Source of the DNA: Acidobacteriota bacterium
Lineage (GTDB): Bacteria; Acidobacteriota; Vicinamibacteria; Marinacidobacterales; Marinacidobacteraceae
Direction of reading: 5' to 3'
Length of the DNA: 64,000 nucleotides
NCBI GenBank assembly: GCA_022826195.1
Contig: JAJDVI010000071.1
Location: 1 to 64,000, forward strand
Shown: piece after piece, positions 1 through 7,792 of the stretch
Numbering within the stretch: the first letter of the stretch is position 1
Layout of the letters: each line of letters starts with the position of its first letter
Notes under the pieces: model-generated
What the model was told of the DNA's origin: nothing
The model's database searches: none
The model's input: the letters and a program-made list of their open reading frames with translations, nothing else
Program-made: the position numbers and the translations under genes

Positions 1-99
1 GACTGCCGGGCCGTTGAGGAAGTGGCCCCAGACGTGACCCCCGTTTTCGGGGATCGTGTATACTCGCCCGCAATAACAACGACTTACGAGGGGTCTGCG

Positions 100-146
100 G
101 CGGTCCTGCGGGCCGCTGTGCCGGCTGAAGCCGGCGTTCCAAGCCG
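100..146 (+). repeat. Two-hairpin REP-like repeat, copy 1
   Basis: Two adjacent inverted repeats lie upstream of the first gene. The first stem (100-116) pairs seven bases around a TGC loop with one G-T wobble. The second stem (120-135) is GCCGGC, then TGAA, then GCCGGC. It is followed by the conserved tail GTTCCAAGCCG. The same arrangement recurs in many intergenic gaps of this window. I see no gene in positions 1-224. Confidence 0.8.
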
Positions 147-224
147 TACGGACCTTTCCCACCAGGAACGCCGCGGCACCCGGTCTTCTGGCCGCTAACT
201 TGCACGCCGATTCCCCGGGAACGG

Positions 225-1232
225 ATGCGACTGTTGTTCGCGAGGAAACCATCCACGGCGTTGGCCGCCGTCTTCGCCTGCCTGCTTGCCACCGGGGCCC
301 GTCCCCAGCAGGTCAACCTCGACGCCTACGCGTCGCGGCTCGCCGTCTACCGGAGCGGCGACTTCGCGACGGCGCTGCGCGCCAGCATGGCGCTTCCGTT
401 CGACCGGTTGCGGGACCAGGCCGGGGAGTTCGTCCAGGGTCTCTCCGGCGGCTCCGCGGAGGCCAATCTCGACCTCCTCGCCGCCGCGATGATCCACTTC
501 GACCTCGCCTGGGCGGCCGAAATGGAGCCCGCCCGGAACGAGGACATCGCGCGCCGGTTCCTGAGCCGGGTCGGCGGCGCGCGGCGCGACGCCTGGATGC
601 GGGACGCGCACCTGGGGCTCCTCGGGATCTACGTGGACCAGGGACGGCTCGACGACTCGGTGCGGGTCGCGCGGTTCCTCCGGGACGAGTACCCGGACGC
701 GACGGCCGTCCGCATCAACCTGGCGCGGCTCGCCGAGTTCATCGGTTGGGGCATCCACGACGAGCGGTTCCTGGACCAGGCCCAGGAGAGCTACCGGGAC
801 CTGGTGAACGAAGGCGCGGGCGACCTCGCCGAACTCCGGCTGCGGCTGGCCCATCTGACGCTGCGGGAGGGCAACCCGGAAGAAGCGCTCCGGCGTCTCG
901 ACGACGCCGGGAACGACCTGAGCGCCCGGCATCGCTTCGTTTCGCTGCTGCTGCGCGGCGAGACGCTGCTCTGGCTCGATCAGGTGGCGGAGGCGGAAGC
1001 CGCCTTCGAAGCGGCCCAGGCGATCCACGTCGGCTCCCTGTCCGCCGCCGCGGGGCTCGCCGCCGCCCGCCAGACCCGGGGAGACGGCCGCCGCGCCGCC
1101 GACGCGGTCCGCAGTTTTCTCTCCGGGACCAACGGCCAGGACACCTGGTGGCACTTCCTGGTCCAGGCGCTCGCCGACGAGACCGGACGACTCGACCAAC
1201 TCCGCGGCCTGGTCCTGCTGCCGCAGGGATAG
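225..1232 (+). CDS. Exported TPR-like repeat protein
   Basis: 335 aa. An N-terminal signal peptide (about residues 1-27, hydrophobic ALAAVFACLLATGA then an Ala-X-Gln region) points to export. The remainder is helical with degenerate tetratricopeptide-like pairs, most visible around residues 130-300 (LRLAHLTLREGNPEEALRRL and the helix that follows). No catalytic motif is visible. The gene ends 10 bp before the VWFA-domain gene on the same strand, so the two are probably co-transcribed. In Acidobacteria, exported TPR proteins often sit beside VWFA proteins, but the function is not known. A role as an adaptor for the VWFA partner is inference. Confidence 0.8.
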   Translation: MRLLFARKPSTALAAVFACLLATGARPQQVNLDAYASRLAVYRSGDFATALRASMALPFDRLRDQAGEFVQGLSGGSAEANLDLLAAAMIHFDLAWAAEMEPARNEDIARRFLSRVGGARRDAWMRDAHLGLLGIYVDQGRLDDSVRVARFLRDEYPDATAVRINLARLAEFIGWGIHDERFLDQAQESYRDLVNEGAGDLAELRLRLAHLTLREGNPEEALRRLDDAGNDLSARHRFVSLLLRGETLLWLDQVAEAEAAFEAAQAIHVGSLSAAAGLAAARQTRGDGRRAADAVRSFLSGTNGQDTWWHFLVQALADETGRLDQLRGLVLLPQG

Positions 1233-1242
1233 CAGACCAAGG

Positions 1243-2325
1243 ATGCACCGGACCGCCCGGCGCCTGGCGCTGGCCGGCGGCCTGTTCCTCCTCCCGGCAG
1301 CCGCCTCCGGCGAGCCCGGTCAGGTCCGGTTCCGGGTCACCGTGGAAGAGGTGCTGGTGGACGTGGTGGTCACCCAGCGGAACCGGCCCCTCGCGGGCCT
1401 CACCGCCGCGGACTTCGCGTTGCTCGACGGGGGCGTCCGGCGGGACATCCGGCTGATCCCGCTCGAGGACCTCCCGGTCTCGGTGCTCTTCGTCATGGAC
1501 CTGAGCGAGAGCGTGACCCGGGACCGGCGGCAGCGCCTCGCGGCGGCGGCCGGGCAGTTCTCCGGCCAACTGTCCGAGAACGACCGCTGCGCGGTGATGA
1601 TCTTCTCCTCGCAGCCCGTGCTGGCCCACGACTTCGCCGGCTGCTCGGAACTCCCGCCGAACCCGTTCCCCGCGGAAGGCGTCATCGGCGGCACGGCGCT
1701 GTGGGACTCGCTCCTGCTTTCCACGGCGCTCGTCGAGGAGGAGCCCGGCCGGTCGGTCGTCATCGTCTTCACCGACGGCGACGACACCATGAGCTGGACG
1801 CCCGAGGGGTTCGTGGAAGCCGCGCTCCAGGGGAGCGAGGCGGTGCTCTACACGGTGATTCCTCCGGACGCCCGCGGCACCACCCGGCGGCGATACCGCT
1901 ACCGGAACAACGACTTCGTCCCCCCTTCGGTGGCGCGCCGGCGGCGGATCGGGATCCGGCGGATGAACGGGGGCATCGCGCCGGACGACCTGGTGGTCCT
2001 CCTCGAGGGCCCCCGCCGCACCATCCGGCCGCGCGCCGGGATGCGGGCCCCGTCGGAGCTCCAGTTGCTGCGGCACGTCACCGAACTCAGCGGCGGCCGG
2101 CTGGTGCAGAGCCGCGACGAGGAGCGGTTGCTCGCCGCCTACAGCGAGATCCTGGAGGAGATGCGGTCCCGTTACGTGCTCGCCTTCGTGCCCGATCCGG
2201 CCGAGCCCGCCGGGTGGCGCAGCCTGGAAGTGACGGTGAACCGGGAGGGCGTGAGCGTCCGCGCGCGGAGCGGTTATCTGCACCGGGCGGGGGGCGGCGG
2301 GGACCCGGATCGGGGCGTGCGCTAG
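1243..2325 (+). CDS. Exported VWFA-related (Acidobacterial-type) protein
   Basis: 360 aa with a signal peptide (residues 1 to about 23). The start of the mature part (RFRVTVEEVLVDVVV...LTAADFALLDGG) has the form typical of the Acidobacterial VWFA-related family. A von Willebrand A domain follows with a MIDAS metal site: DLSES at residues 86-90 and an acidic FTDGDD loop near 177-182. A less conserved region with Arg-rich stretches (about 210-260) precedes the C-terminal part (ILEEMRSRYVLAFVPD), another family hallmark. It probably acts outside the cytoplasmic membrane as a metal-dependent protein-binding module. Partner unknown; the TPR protein immediately upstream is the obvious candidate. 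Confidence 0.88.
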   Translation: MHRTARRLALAGGLFLLPAAASGEPGQVRFRVTVEEVLVDVVVTQRNRPLAGLTAADFALLDGGVRRDIRLIPLEDLPVSVLFVMDLSESVTRDRRQRLAAAAGQFSGQLSENDRCAVMIFSSQPVLAHDFAGCSELPPNPFPAEGVIGGTALWDSLLLSTALVEEEPGRSVVIVFTDGDDTMSWTPEGFVEAALQGSEAVLYTVIPPDARGTTRRRYRYRNNDFVPPSVARRRRIGIRRMNGGIAPDDLVVLLEGPRRTIRPRAGMRAPSELQLLRHVTELSGGRLVQSRDEERLLAAYSEILEEMRSRYVLAFVPDPAEPAGWRSLEVTVNREGVSVRARSGYLHRAGGGGDPDRGVR

Positions 2326-2388
2326 CGATTCCCGCGTGCCGGTTTCGGACTGCTAAGCTGCCCGGGCGTTGGTGGAGAAGGACGTCGT

Positions 2389-2676
2389 ATGACCGAGCAG
2401 CGGCGCCAGGAATTGGAGGACGTCGTGGTGCGGGTGGTGCGCGCCCGATACCCGGGAATCGACTTCCCCGCGATCCGCGTCTGGCCGGAACTGGACCATG
2501 ACGGTGACCCCCATCTTCGGGTGGAGATCCACTTCCGGCCGGAAGATGAGGAACTCCGCTGCAAGATCGGGCTCGGAGTACCGCTGATCGACGAAATGTG
2601 GACGGAGCTTGCCGCGATCGGGGAAACCCGGTTTCCCATGCCCCGGTTCCTGCGCGCCGGTGATGTCCGACACTGA
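2389..2676 (+). CDS. Small uncharacterised protein paired with a HEPN protein
   Basis: 95 aa. The start is supported by AAGGA a few bases upstream of the ATG. I do not recognise the family. The protein is acidic, with predicted alternating strand and helix (VWPELDHDGDPHLRVEIHFR, then a helix LIDEMWTELAAIG). Its last 14 bp overlap the start of the HEPN gene (ATG at 2663), so the pair is translationally coupled like a toxin-antitoxin or two-component module. No nucleotidyltransferase GSxxxxDxD motif is visible, so it is not a standard MNT partner. Confidence 0.7.
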   Translation: MTEQRRQELEDVVVRVVRARYPGIDFPAIRVWPELDHDGDPHLRVEIHFRPEDEELRCKIGLGVPLIDEMWTELAAIGETRFPMPRFLRAGDVRH

Positions 2677-3154
2677 CGGGCTCGACAGCGCGGATCTGCT
2701 CGCGGCCGCCCGACTCCTGCTCGAAGGGGCCCGGGACCGACAGGACAGCGCCCACGCCCGGCGGGCGGTGAGCACCGCGTACTACGCCATGTTCCATTGC
2801 CTGGCGCGAATCTGCGCGGATCGCCTTGCGAGCAGCCGGGGTATTCCCCTGGGTCCGGGAACACGGCAGACGGTGTATCGGTCGCTCCAGCACCGGCAAG
2901 CGAAGCGGCACTGCAAGAACCAGCGCCTCATCTCCGCGTATCCCGAACCGATCCGGGCTTTCGCGGAGGGTTTCGCAACGCTCCAGGACCGAAGGAGGCG
3001 CGCGGACTACGACCCGACGGGCCTCTTCGCGCCGTCGGTGGCACGGGAGAGCGTGGATCAGGCGGAAGGGTTCATCCAGGCGCTCCGAGACGTTCCGGAG
3101 GCGGACCTCCGCGATTTCGCACTTCGGATTCTGCTCTCGGAGCGGGAGGGCTGA
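2663..3154 (+). CDS. HEPN-domain protein
   Basis: 163 aa starting at the ATG inside the upstream gene (MSDTDGLDSADLLAAARLL). It has the HEPN signature helices: LLEGARDRQDSAHARRAVS, then TAYYAMFHCLARIC, with the conserved R...YYAxxH arrangement. The C-terminal half has the ADYDPTG motif seen in UPF0332-like HEPN proteins. HEPN proteins are RNA-binding or RNase components, often toxins next to a partner gene. The overlapping 95-aa gene would be that partner, but it lacks a recognisable nucleotidyltransferase domain. A longer in-frame start at 2609 is possible but would overlap the neighbour much more. Confidence 0.8.
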   Translation: MSDTDGLDSADLLAAARLLLEGARDRQDSAHARRAVSTAYYAMFHCLARICADRLASSRGIPLGPGTRQTVYRSLQHRQAKRHCKNQRLISAYPEPIRAFAEGFATLQDRRRRADYDPTGLFAPSVARESVDQAEGFIQALRDVPEADLRDFALRILLSEREG

Positions 3155-3200
3155 GCCCACGGGCTCGCAGCGCTCCATCCGGCGCCCGGCACCCGGGCGC

Positions 3201-6200
3201 GTGCGAGCCGCGGCCGATTCTTCGGCCGTAGCGCTCCTCCCGCTCGCGCTGCTGCTCTCCGGCTTCGCGTCGCTGACCTACCAGATCGTCTGGGTGCGGC
3301 GCTTTGCCGTGGTGCTCGGAACCACGAACGCCGCGCTGACGCTGGTGCTCGCGATGTTCCTCGGCGGGCTCGGGCTCGGCGCGCTCCTTGCCGGGCGTTC
3401 GGGGGGAAAGCTGGGCGCGGCCCGGCTGGCCCGGCGGTTCCTCCTGCTCGAAATCGGCGCCGCCGCGTTCGCGGCCGGACTGCCGCTCTACCTGGTGGGG
3501 AGCCTTCCCCTGCTGCGCCTCGCGGAGGCGGGGCCGGGAGCCTTCGTCCTGACCGCGGTGATCTCGTCGCTGTTCCTGCTTCCCGCCGCCACCCTGATGG
3601 GCGCCACGCTGCCGACGCTGACGGCGCTCTCGCGGCGGCTCCGCGACCGCGGCGAAGGAAGCGCGGCCGGCTGGCTCTATGCCGCGAACACCGCCGGCGC
3701 CCTCGCCGGCAGCGTGGCGGCGGCCCGGCTGCTCATCCCCGAGCTGGGACTCGGCGGATCCACGCTGTGCGGGGTCGCGGCGAACGTCGCCGCCGGGATG
3801 CTGGTCTTCAGCCGGTTCGGGCGGACACCGGCTCCGGGACCGGGGGACGCCGTCCGGGCCCCGTGGTTCGGCAGCCGGGCGCTCTTCCCCTTCGGCGCCG
3901 TCGCGGCGCTCTCCGGGTTCGCGGCGATGGCCGCCGAGATCGGCTGGGCCCGGCTGGCTGCGCTGCTCTTCGGCCCCACCATCTACACCTTCGCCTGTGT
4001 CATCGCGGCGGTGATCCTCGGCGTCGCCCTCGGCAGCGCCGCGGCAGCGCGGCTCGGAGACCGCCGCGGCCCGCGCTTCTGGTTGGCCGCCGTCCAGCTC
4101 CTGGGAGCGGCCTCCTCGGCCGCCGTGGCCTGGCTCGGGAGCGGCCTCGTCCTGCCCGTCGGGGAACTCATCGCCGGGAACGCCGGCGACGTGCCGCACC
4201 TCCTGAACCTCCAGTTCCTCGGGACCGCCACCGTGCTGCTGCTTCCCGGCCTGGCGTTCGGCGCCACCTTCCCGCTGGCGGTGGCGGGCGCCGCCGCCTC
4301 CGCGAACGACTCGGCGCAGGAGGCCGGGCGGGCCACCGGGACGATCTACGCGACGAATGCCGGCGGCAACGTCCTCGGCGCGCTCGCGGCCGGGTTCTGG
4401 CTGATCCCGGGGTTCGGGATCGAGGCCGCCCTCGTGGCCGCGGTCCTCGCCCAACTCCTCGCGGCCTTCCTCGCGAGTCCCCGGGTCCTGACGCTGGCGC
4501 TCGCGGGCGGCCTCGGCGCCTTCGGGTTCGCCGCCACCGGATCCTGGGACTGGGAGGCGCTCAGCGGGGGCCTCTACCGGGTCGCACCGCAGATGGAAAC
4601 GTCCCGCCACCGGGACTTCCTGCGCAAGGGACGGCTGCGCTTCCTCGAGCAGGGCGAAAGCGCCACGGTCACGGTCAAGGAGGTGGCCGGCGAGCTGTCG
4701 CTCGCGATCGACGGCAAGGTGGACGCGACCGACGGGGCCGACATGCTCACCCAGCGGCTGCTCGCCCACCTGCCGCTGCTCCTCCATCCCGCGCCGGAGT
4801 CCGTGTTCATCGTCGGGCACGGCAGCGGGGTGACCGCCGGCAGCGCGCTCCGGCACGACGTGGCGCGCGTCACCGCGGCCGAGATCTCACCGGAAGTGGC
4901 GATGGCCTCCCGGCTCTTCGAGGCGAGCAACGGGGCGCCCTGGGAGGACGAACGCTTCGCCCTTCTCGAAGTGGACGCGCGGAACCAGCTCCTCCTCGAC
5001 CGCCGCTCGTACGACGTGGTGATCTCGGAGCCCTCGAATCCGTGGATGAGCGGCGTTTCGCCGCTGTTCACCGTCGAGTTCTTCGAACTGGTCCGCTCCC
5101 GGCTCACCGAGGGCGGCCTCTTCTGCCAGTGGATCCACCTCTACAACCTGGCGGAAGAAAACCTCGAGACGGTGGTGGGCGGGTTCACCGACGTCTTTCC
5201 CGAGACCGCGCTCTTCGTGCTGCACGACGGCGACGCGCTGCTGATCGGCTCCCGGGGGGCGTTCCCCGCCGCGCCGCGGGCGGTCATCGAGGAGCGCATC
5301 GGCCGGCTGTCCGGCGAACTCGCTCCCTACGGGATCACCGATTTCGGCGCGCTCCGCGCCTGGCTCACCGCGACGAGTCCCGCCCTCGACGACTGGGCGG
5401 GGGACGCGCCGCGCCACCAGGACGACCATCCGATCCTCGAGTTCCGGGCGCCCCTCTCCGTCCACGCCGCGACCGCGTTCCGAAACCGTACGGCGCTAGA
5501 GGGCCTTGCCGCCGAGTCCTTGTTCGGGCCCTTCGGGCCGGCGGCGCCACCCGACGCCCGGCTTCTCGCGGGCCGCGCCGGCGCCCTCCTCGCGGCCCAG
5601 AATCCGGACTGGGCGCTCGAGATCGCCCGGCAGGCGGTCGCCCTCGATCCCGGCGAACGGAGCGGCGCCGACGCGCTCGTGCGCGCCGCCCTCGCGAGTG
5701 GACGGGCCGAGGAGGGGGCCGCCGCTCTCCGCTCGGCCCTCGCCGCCGCTCCCGCCGACGGGAGCGGCCCGCCCGTGCTCACCGTCGCGCTCGCCCGGCT
5801 GCTGCTGCGCGCCGGCCAGCCGGAGGACGCCGCCGCGGTGCTGGAGAGCGGCCCGGACGCGCTCGCCGAAGACCGCGGGGCGCTGCTGCTGGCGGCGGAG
5901 GTCCAGGTGGAACGTGGGGACCGGGACTCCGCGGAGGCGCTCGCGCTGACGGTGCTCCGGGCGGACCCGCGGGATGCGGAAGCGGCCGCCTGGCTCGCCG
6001 AGCTGAGCGTACGCCGCGGCCGGACGGAGGAGGCCGCCGAGCGGGCCGCCGCCATCCTGGCGGAACGCCCCGGGACCGAGCGGGCGCTCCTGGTCCGCGC
6101 GGTGGCGCTCGCCGAACTGGGCCGCACCGCAGCCGCGCGGGAAGCGTTCGGCGCCCTCGTCCGGGAGAGTCCCGGACCCGCCTTCCACTGGGCCAACTTC

Positions 6201-6374
6201 GCGGCGTTCGAAGCGGCGGCGGGGCGGGCCCCGGAAGCGGTGCGCCTCTACCGGGAGGCGGTGGACCGCGACCCGGCGAACCTCACGGCGTACCGGGGAC
6301 TCCTGGAAGCTGCGACCCGCGCGGGAGATGAGGAGCAGGTTCGGCGGGCACGCGAGGTCCTGGGCGGGAGGTAG
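3201..6374 (+). CDS. Membrane spermidine-synthase-like protein with C-terminal TPRs
   Basis: 1057 aa from a GTG at 3201; the upstream part of the frame only shadows the HEPN gene. Residues about 10-460 contain many hydrophobic helices with the LSGFASLTYQIVWVRR opening typical of fused MFS-like/spermidine synthase membrane proteins. A soluble Rossmann methyltransferase-like domain follows: a SAM-type loop GHGSGVTAGSAL near residue 538, DARNQLLL, and the SEPSNPWMSGVSPLFT segment of the polyamine synthase superfamily. The last about 270 residues are TPR-like. The usual aminopropyltransferase acidic residues were not verified, so the substrate is unknown and the name should stay superfamily-level. 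The architecture (membrane domain, synthase-like domain, TPR) is common in Acidobacteria and Planctomycetes. Confidence 0.85.
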   Translation: MRAAADSSAVALLPLALLLSGFASLTYQIVWVRRFAVVLGTTNAALTLVLAMFLGGLGLGALLAGRSGGKLGAARLARRFLLLEIGAAAFAAGLPLYLVGSLPLLRLAEAGPGAFVLTAVISSLFLLPAATLMGATLPTLTALSRRLRDRGEGSAAGWLYAANTAGALAGSVAAARLLIPELGLGGSTLCGVAANVAAGMLVFSRFGRTPAPGPGDAVRAPWFGSRALFPFGAVAALSGFAAMAAEIGWARLAALLFGPTIYTFACVIAAVILGVALGSAAAARLGDRRGPRFWLAAVQLLGAASSAAVAWLGSGLVLPVGELIAGNAGDVPHLLNLQFLGTATVLLLPGLAFGATFPLAVAGAAASANDSAQEAGRATGTIYATNAGGNVLGALAAGFWLIPGFGIEAALVAAVLAQLLAAFLASPRVLTLALAGGLGAFGFAATGSWDWEALSGGLYRVAPQMETSRHRDFLRKGRLRFLEQGESATVTVKEVAGELSLAIDGKVDATDGADMLTQRLLAHLPLLLHPAPESVFIVGHGSGVTAGSALRHDVARVTAAEISPEVAMASRLFEASNGAPWEDERFALLEVDARNQLLLDRRSYDVVISEPSNPWMSGVSPLFTVEFFELVRSRLTEGGLFCQWIHLYNLAEENLETVVGGFTDVFPETALFVLHDGDALLIGSRGAFPAAPRAVIEERIGRLSGELAPYGITDFGALRAWLTATSPALDDWAGDAPRHQDDHPILEFRAPLSVHAATAFRNRTALEGLAAESLFGPFGPAAPPDARLLAGRAGALLAAQNPDWALEIARQAVALDPGERSGADALVRAALASGRAEEGAAALRSALAAAPADGSGPPVLTVALARLLLRAGQPEDAAAVLESGPDALAEDRGALLLAAEVQVERGDRDSAEALALTVLRADPRDAEAAAWLAELSVRRGRTEEAAERAAAILAERPGTERALLVRAVALAELGRTAAAREAFGALVRESPGPAFHWANFAAFEAAAGRAPEAVRLYREAVDRDPANLTAYRGLLEAATRAGDEEQVRRAREVLGGR

Positions 6375-6394
6375 GCGGGCGGCCTATGCCGCCT

Positions 6395-6436
6395 CGGAGC
6401 GCCGGCCTCTGGCCGGCATCGCGCGGGAGCGCGAAA
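6395..6436 (-). repeat. REP-like repeat in the 6375-6574 gap
   Basis: Reverse-oriented copy of the two-hairpin repeat: GCCGGCC-TCT-GGCCGGC (6401-6417), then ATC and a second inverted repeat GCGC-GGGA-GCGC (6421-6432). A degenerate further copy is visible around 6507-6535. Nothing else is recognisable in this gap. Confidence 0.75.
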
Positions 6437-6574
6437 CCCGCGCTGATGGCGCTCCTCCCCGTTAAGGTGGGGCGCACATCAAGGGAAGCGGCCGAGGCGT
6501 GCGTTTCGCGGCCCGCGGCCGCGATGCCGGTCTGAAGGGCCCCACCGGGAGAACTGCCCGGCGCTCCCGGTTCC

Positions 6575-6949
6575 CTACTCGCTGTACAGCATGCCTGCGA
6601 GGACGCCGGCGAGAGCCAGCTCCACGCCGGTCCAGACCAGCATGAGCGGCAGGCCGTCCGGCGCCATCCCCATGTTCCACATGCCGCCCGCGGGGAGCAG
6701 CGTGTGGAGCGTCCACACGAGCAACCCGGCGCAGACGCCGGTCTTGGGTCCGGCGCCGCAGCGGGGACGGATCAGGGCGTACAGGTAGGCGGTCAGCAGC
6801 CCCATCACGAAGGCGTAGACCACCCAGAACCCGATGGATCCGCCCGCGCCTTCCGGCATGGGGATGACCATCATGTTCAGCACGAACTCGCTGACGTTGA
6901 TGAGGAGGCCGGCCACCAGGCCGCCCTTGATGATTCCCGAAACGTTCAT
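6575..6949 (-). CDS. Small four-helix membrane protein
   Basis: 124 aa with four hydrophobic segments: about residues 8-28, 38-63, 72-90 and 102-121. The pattern (MNVSGIIKGGLVAGLLIN at the N-terminus, conserved Asn, central MPEG) resembles small uncharacterised integral membrane proteins found widely in Bacteria. A GGAGACATCC-like stretch precedes the ATG. It lies about 95 bp upstream of the end of sdhB on the same strand and is probably a separate unit. No function can be assigned. Confidence 0.7.
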   Translation of the reverse strand: MNVSGIIKGGLVAGLLINVSEFVLNMMVIPMPEGAGGSIGFWVVYAFVMGLLTAYLYALIRPRCGAGPKTGVCAGLLVWTLHTLLPAGGMWNMGMAPDGLPLMLVWTGVELALAGVLAGMLYSE

Positions 6950-7045
6950 GGGATGTCTCCTGTCCCGTCCGGCTCCCCGGGGACCGGAGCGGACCTCCCA
7001 TCTTGCCGGACGGCGGCCGGGGGATTCAACCCCACGGCGTCCGGA

Positions 7046-7792
7046 TCAACTCCCGCCGATGATGCGGAAGAGGTTCCGGACCGGGTCGTAGAAGCGGTCC
7101 ACCACCCGTTCCTTCAGCGGGATGATCGCGTTGTCGGTGATCGTGATGTGCTCCGGGCAGACCTTGGTGCAGCACTTCGTGATGTTGCAGTAGCCGACGC
7201 CCTGGGCTTCCTTCAGTTCCTCGAGCCGGTCCTCGGTGTCCAGCGGATGCATCTCGAGGGCGGCGGCGTGGACGAAGAAGCGCGGGCCGACGAACTCGTC
7301 GTGCTTGTGGGAGTCCCGGAGGACGTGACAGACGTCCTGGCAGAGGAAGCACTCGATGCACTTCCGGAACTCCTGCACCCGGTCCACGTCGCGCTGGTCC
7401 ATGCGCCAGGTCCCGTCTTCGGCGTCGGGAGCCCGGGGCTTGAACTTCCTGATGCGCTTCTTGACCTCGAAGTTCCAGCTCACGTCGGTGACCAGGTCCT
7501 TGAGCAGCGGGAAGGTGCGCATCGGCTCGATGGTGACCGGCCGGTCCTCCGGCAGGTCGCTCATCCGGGTCATGCACATGAGCCGGGGGTTGCCGTTCAC
7601 CTCGGCGCTGCAGGAGCCGCACTTGCCGGCCTTGCAGTTCCAGCGGACGGCGAGATCGCCCGCCGACTCCGCCTGGATCTGATGGACGGCATCGAGGACC
7701 ACCATGCCCTCGGTGATGTCGGTGACGTATTCGGCGAACTGCCCGTCGCCGTCCTGATCGCCCCGCCAGATGCGGAAGGTTCGGCTCGCCAT
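7046..7792 (-). CDS. sdhB: Succinate dehydrogenase / fumarate reductase iron-sulfur subunit
   Basis: 248 aa. It carries electrons from the flavoprotein to the membrane quinone site. The N-terminal ferredoxin domain has the [2Fe-2S] ligand set CKAGKCGSCSAEV followed by a Cys in PRLMC (about residues 54-73). The C-terminal domain has two cluster motifs, CIECFLCQDVC and CNITKCCTKVCPE, for the [4Fe-4S] and [3Fe-4S] centres. Its ATG overlaps the sdhA stop by one base, so the genes are translationally coupled. The N-terminal MASRTFRIWRGD and the overall length match the SdhB of the trimeric Sdh1-type enzymes. Confidence 0.96.
   Translation of the reverse strand: MASRTFRIWRGDQDGDGQFAEYVTDITEGMVVLDAVHQIQAESAGDLAVRWNCKAGKCGSCSAEVNGNPRLMCMTRMSDLPEDRPVTIEPMRTFPLLKDLVTDVSWNFEVKKRIRKFKPRAPDAEDGTWRMDQRDVDRVQEFRKCIECFLCQDVCHVLRDSHKHDEFVGPRFFVHAAALEMHPLDTEDRLEELKEAQGVGYCNITKCCTKVCPEHITITDNAIIPLKERVVDRFYDPVRNLFRIIGGS

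Noticed and set aside
1-224. Possible end or start of a gene running off the left edge
   Set aside because: A short open minus-strand stretch exists at 1-60, but no start codon, SD or recognisable motif supports it.
739-2283. 514-codon minus-strand frame over the VWFA gene
   Set aside because: Shadow frame without motifs, opposite a gene with a MIDAS site and signal peptide.
3072-4856. Long open frame on the minus strand opposite the spermidine-synthase-like gene
   Set aside because: High-GC shadow frame, rich in Arg, Glu and Pro, with no family resemblance, wholly inside a gene that shows clear motifs on the other strand.
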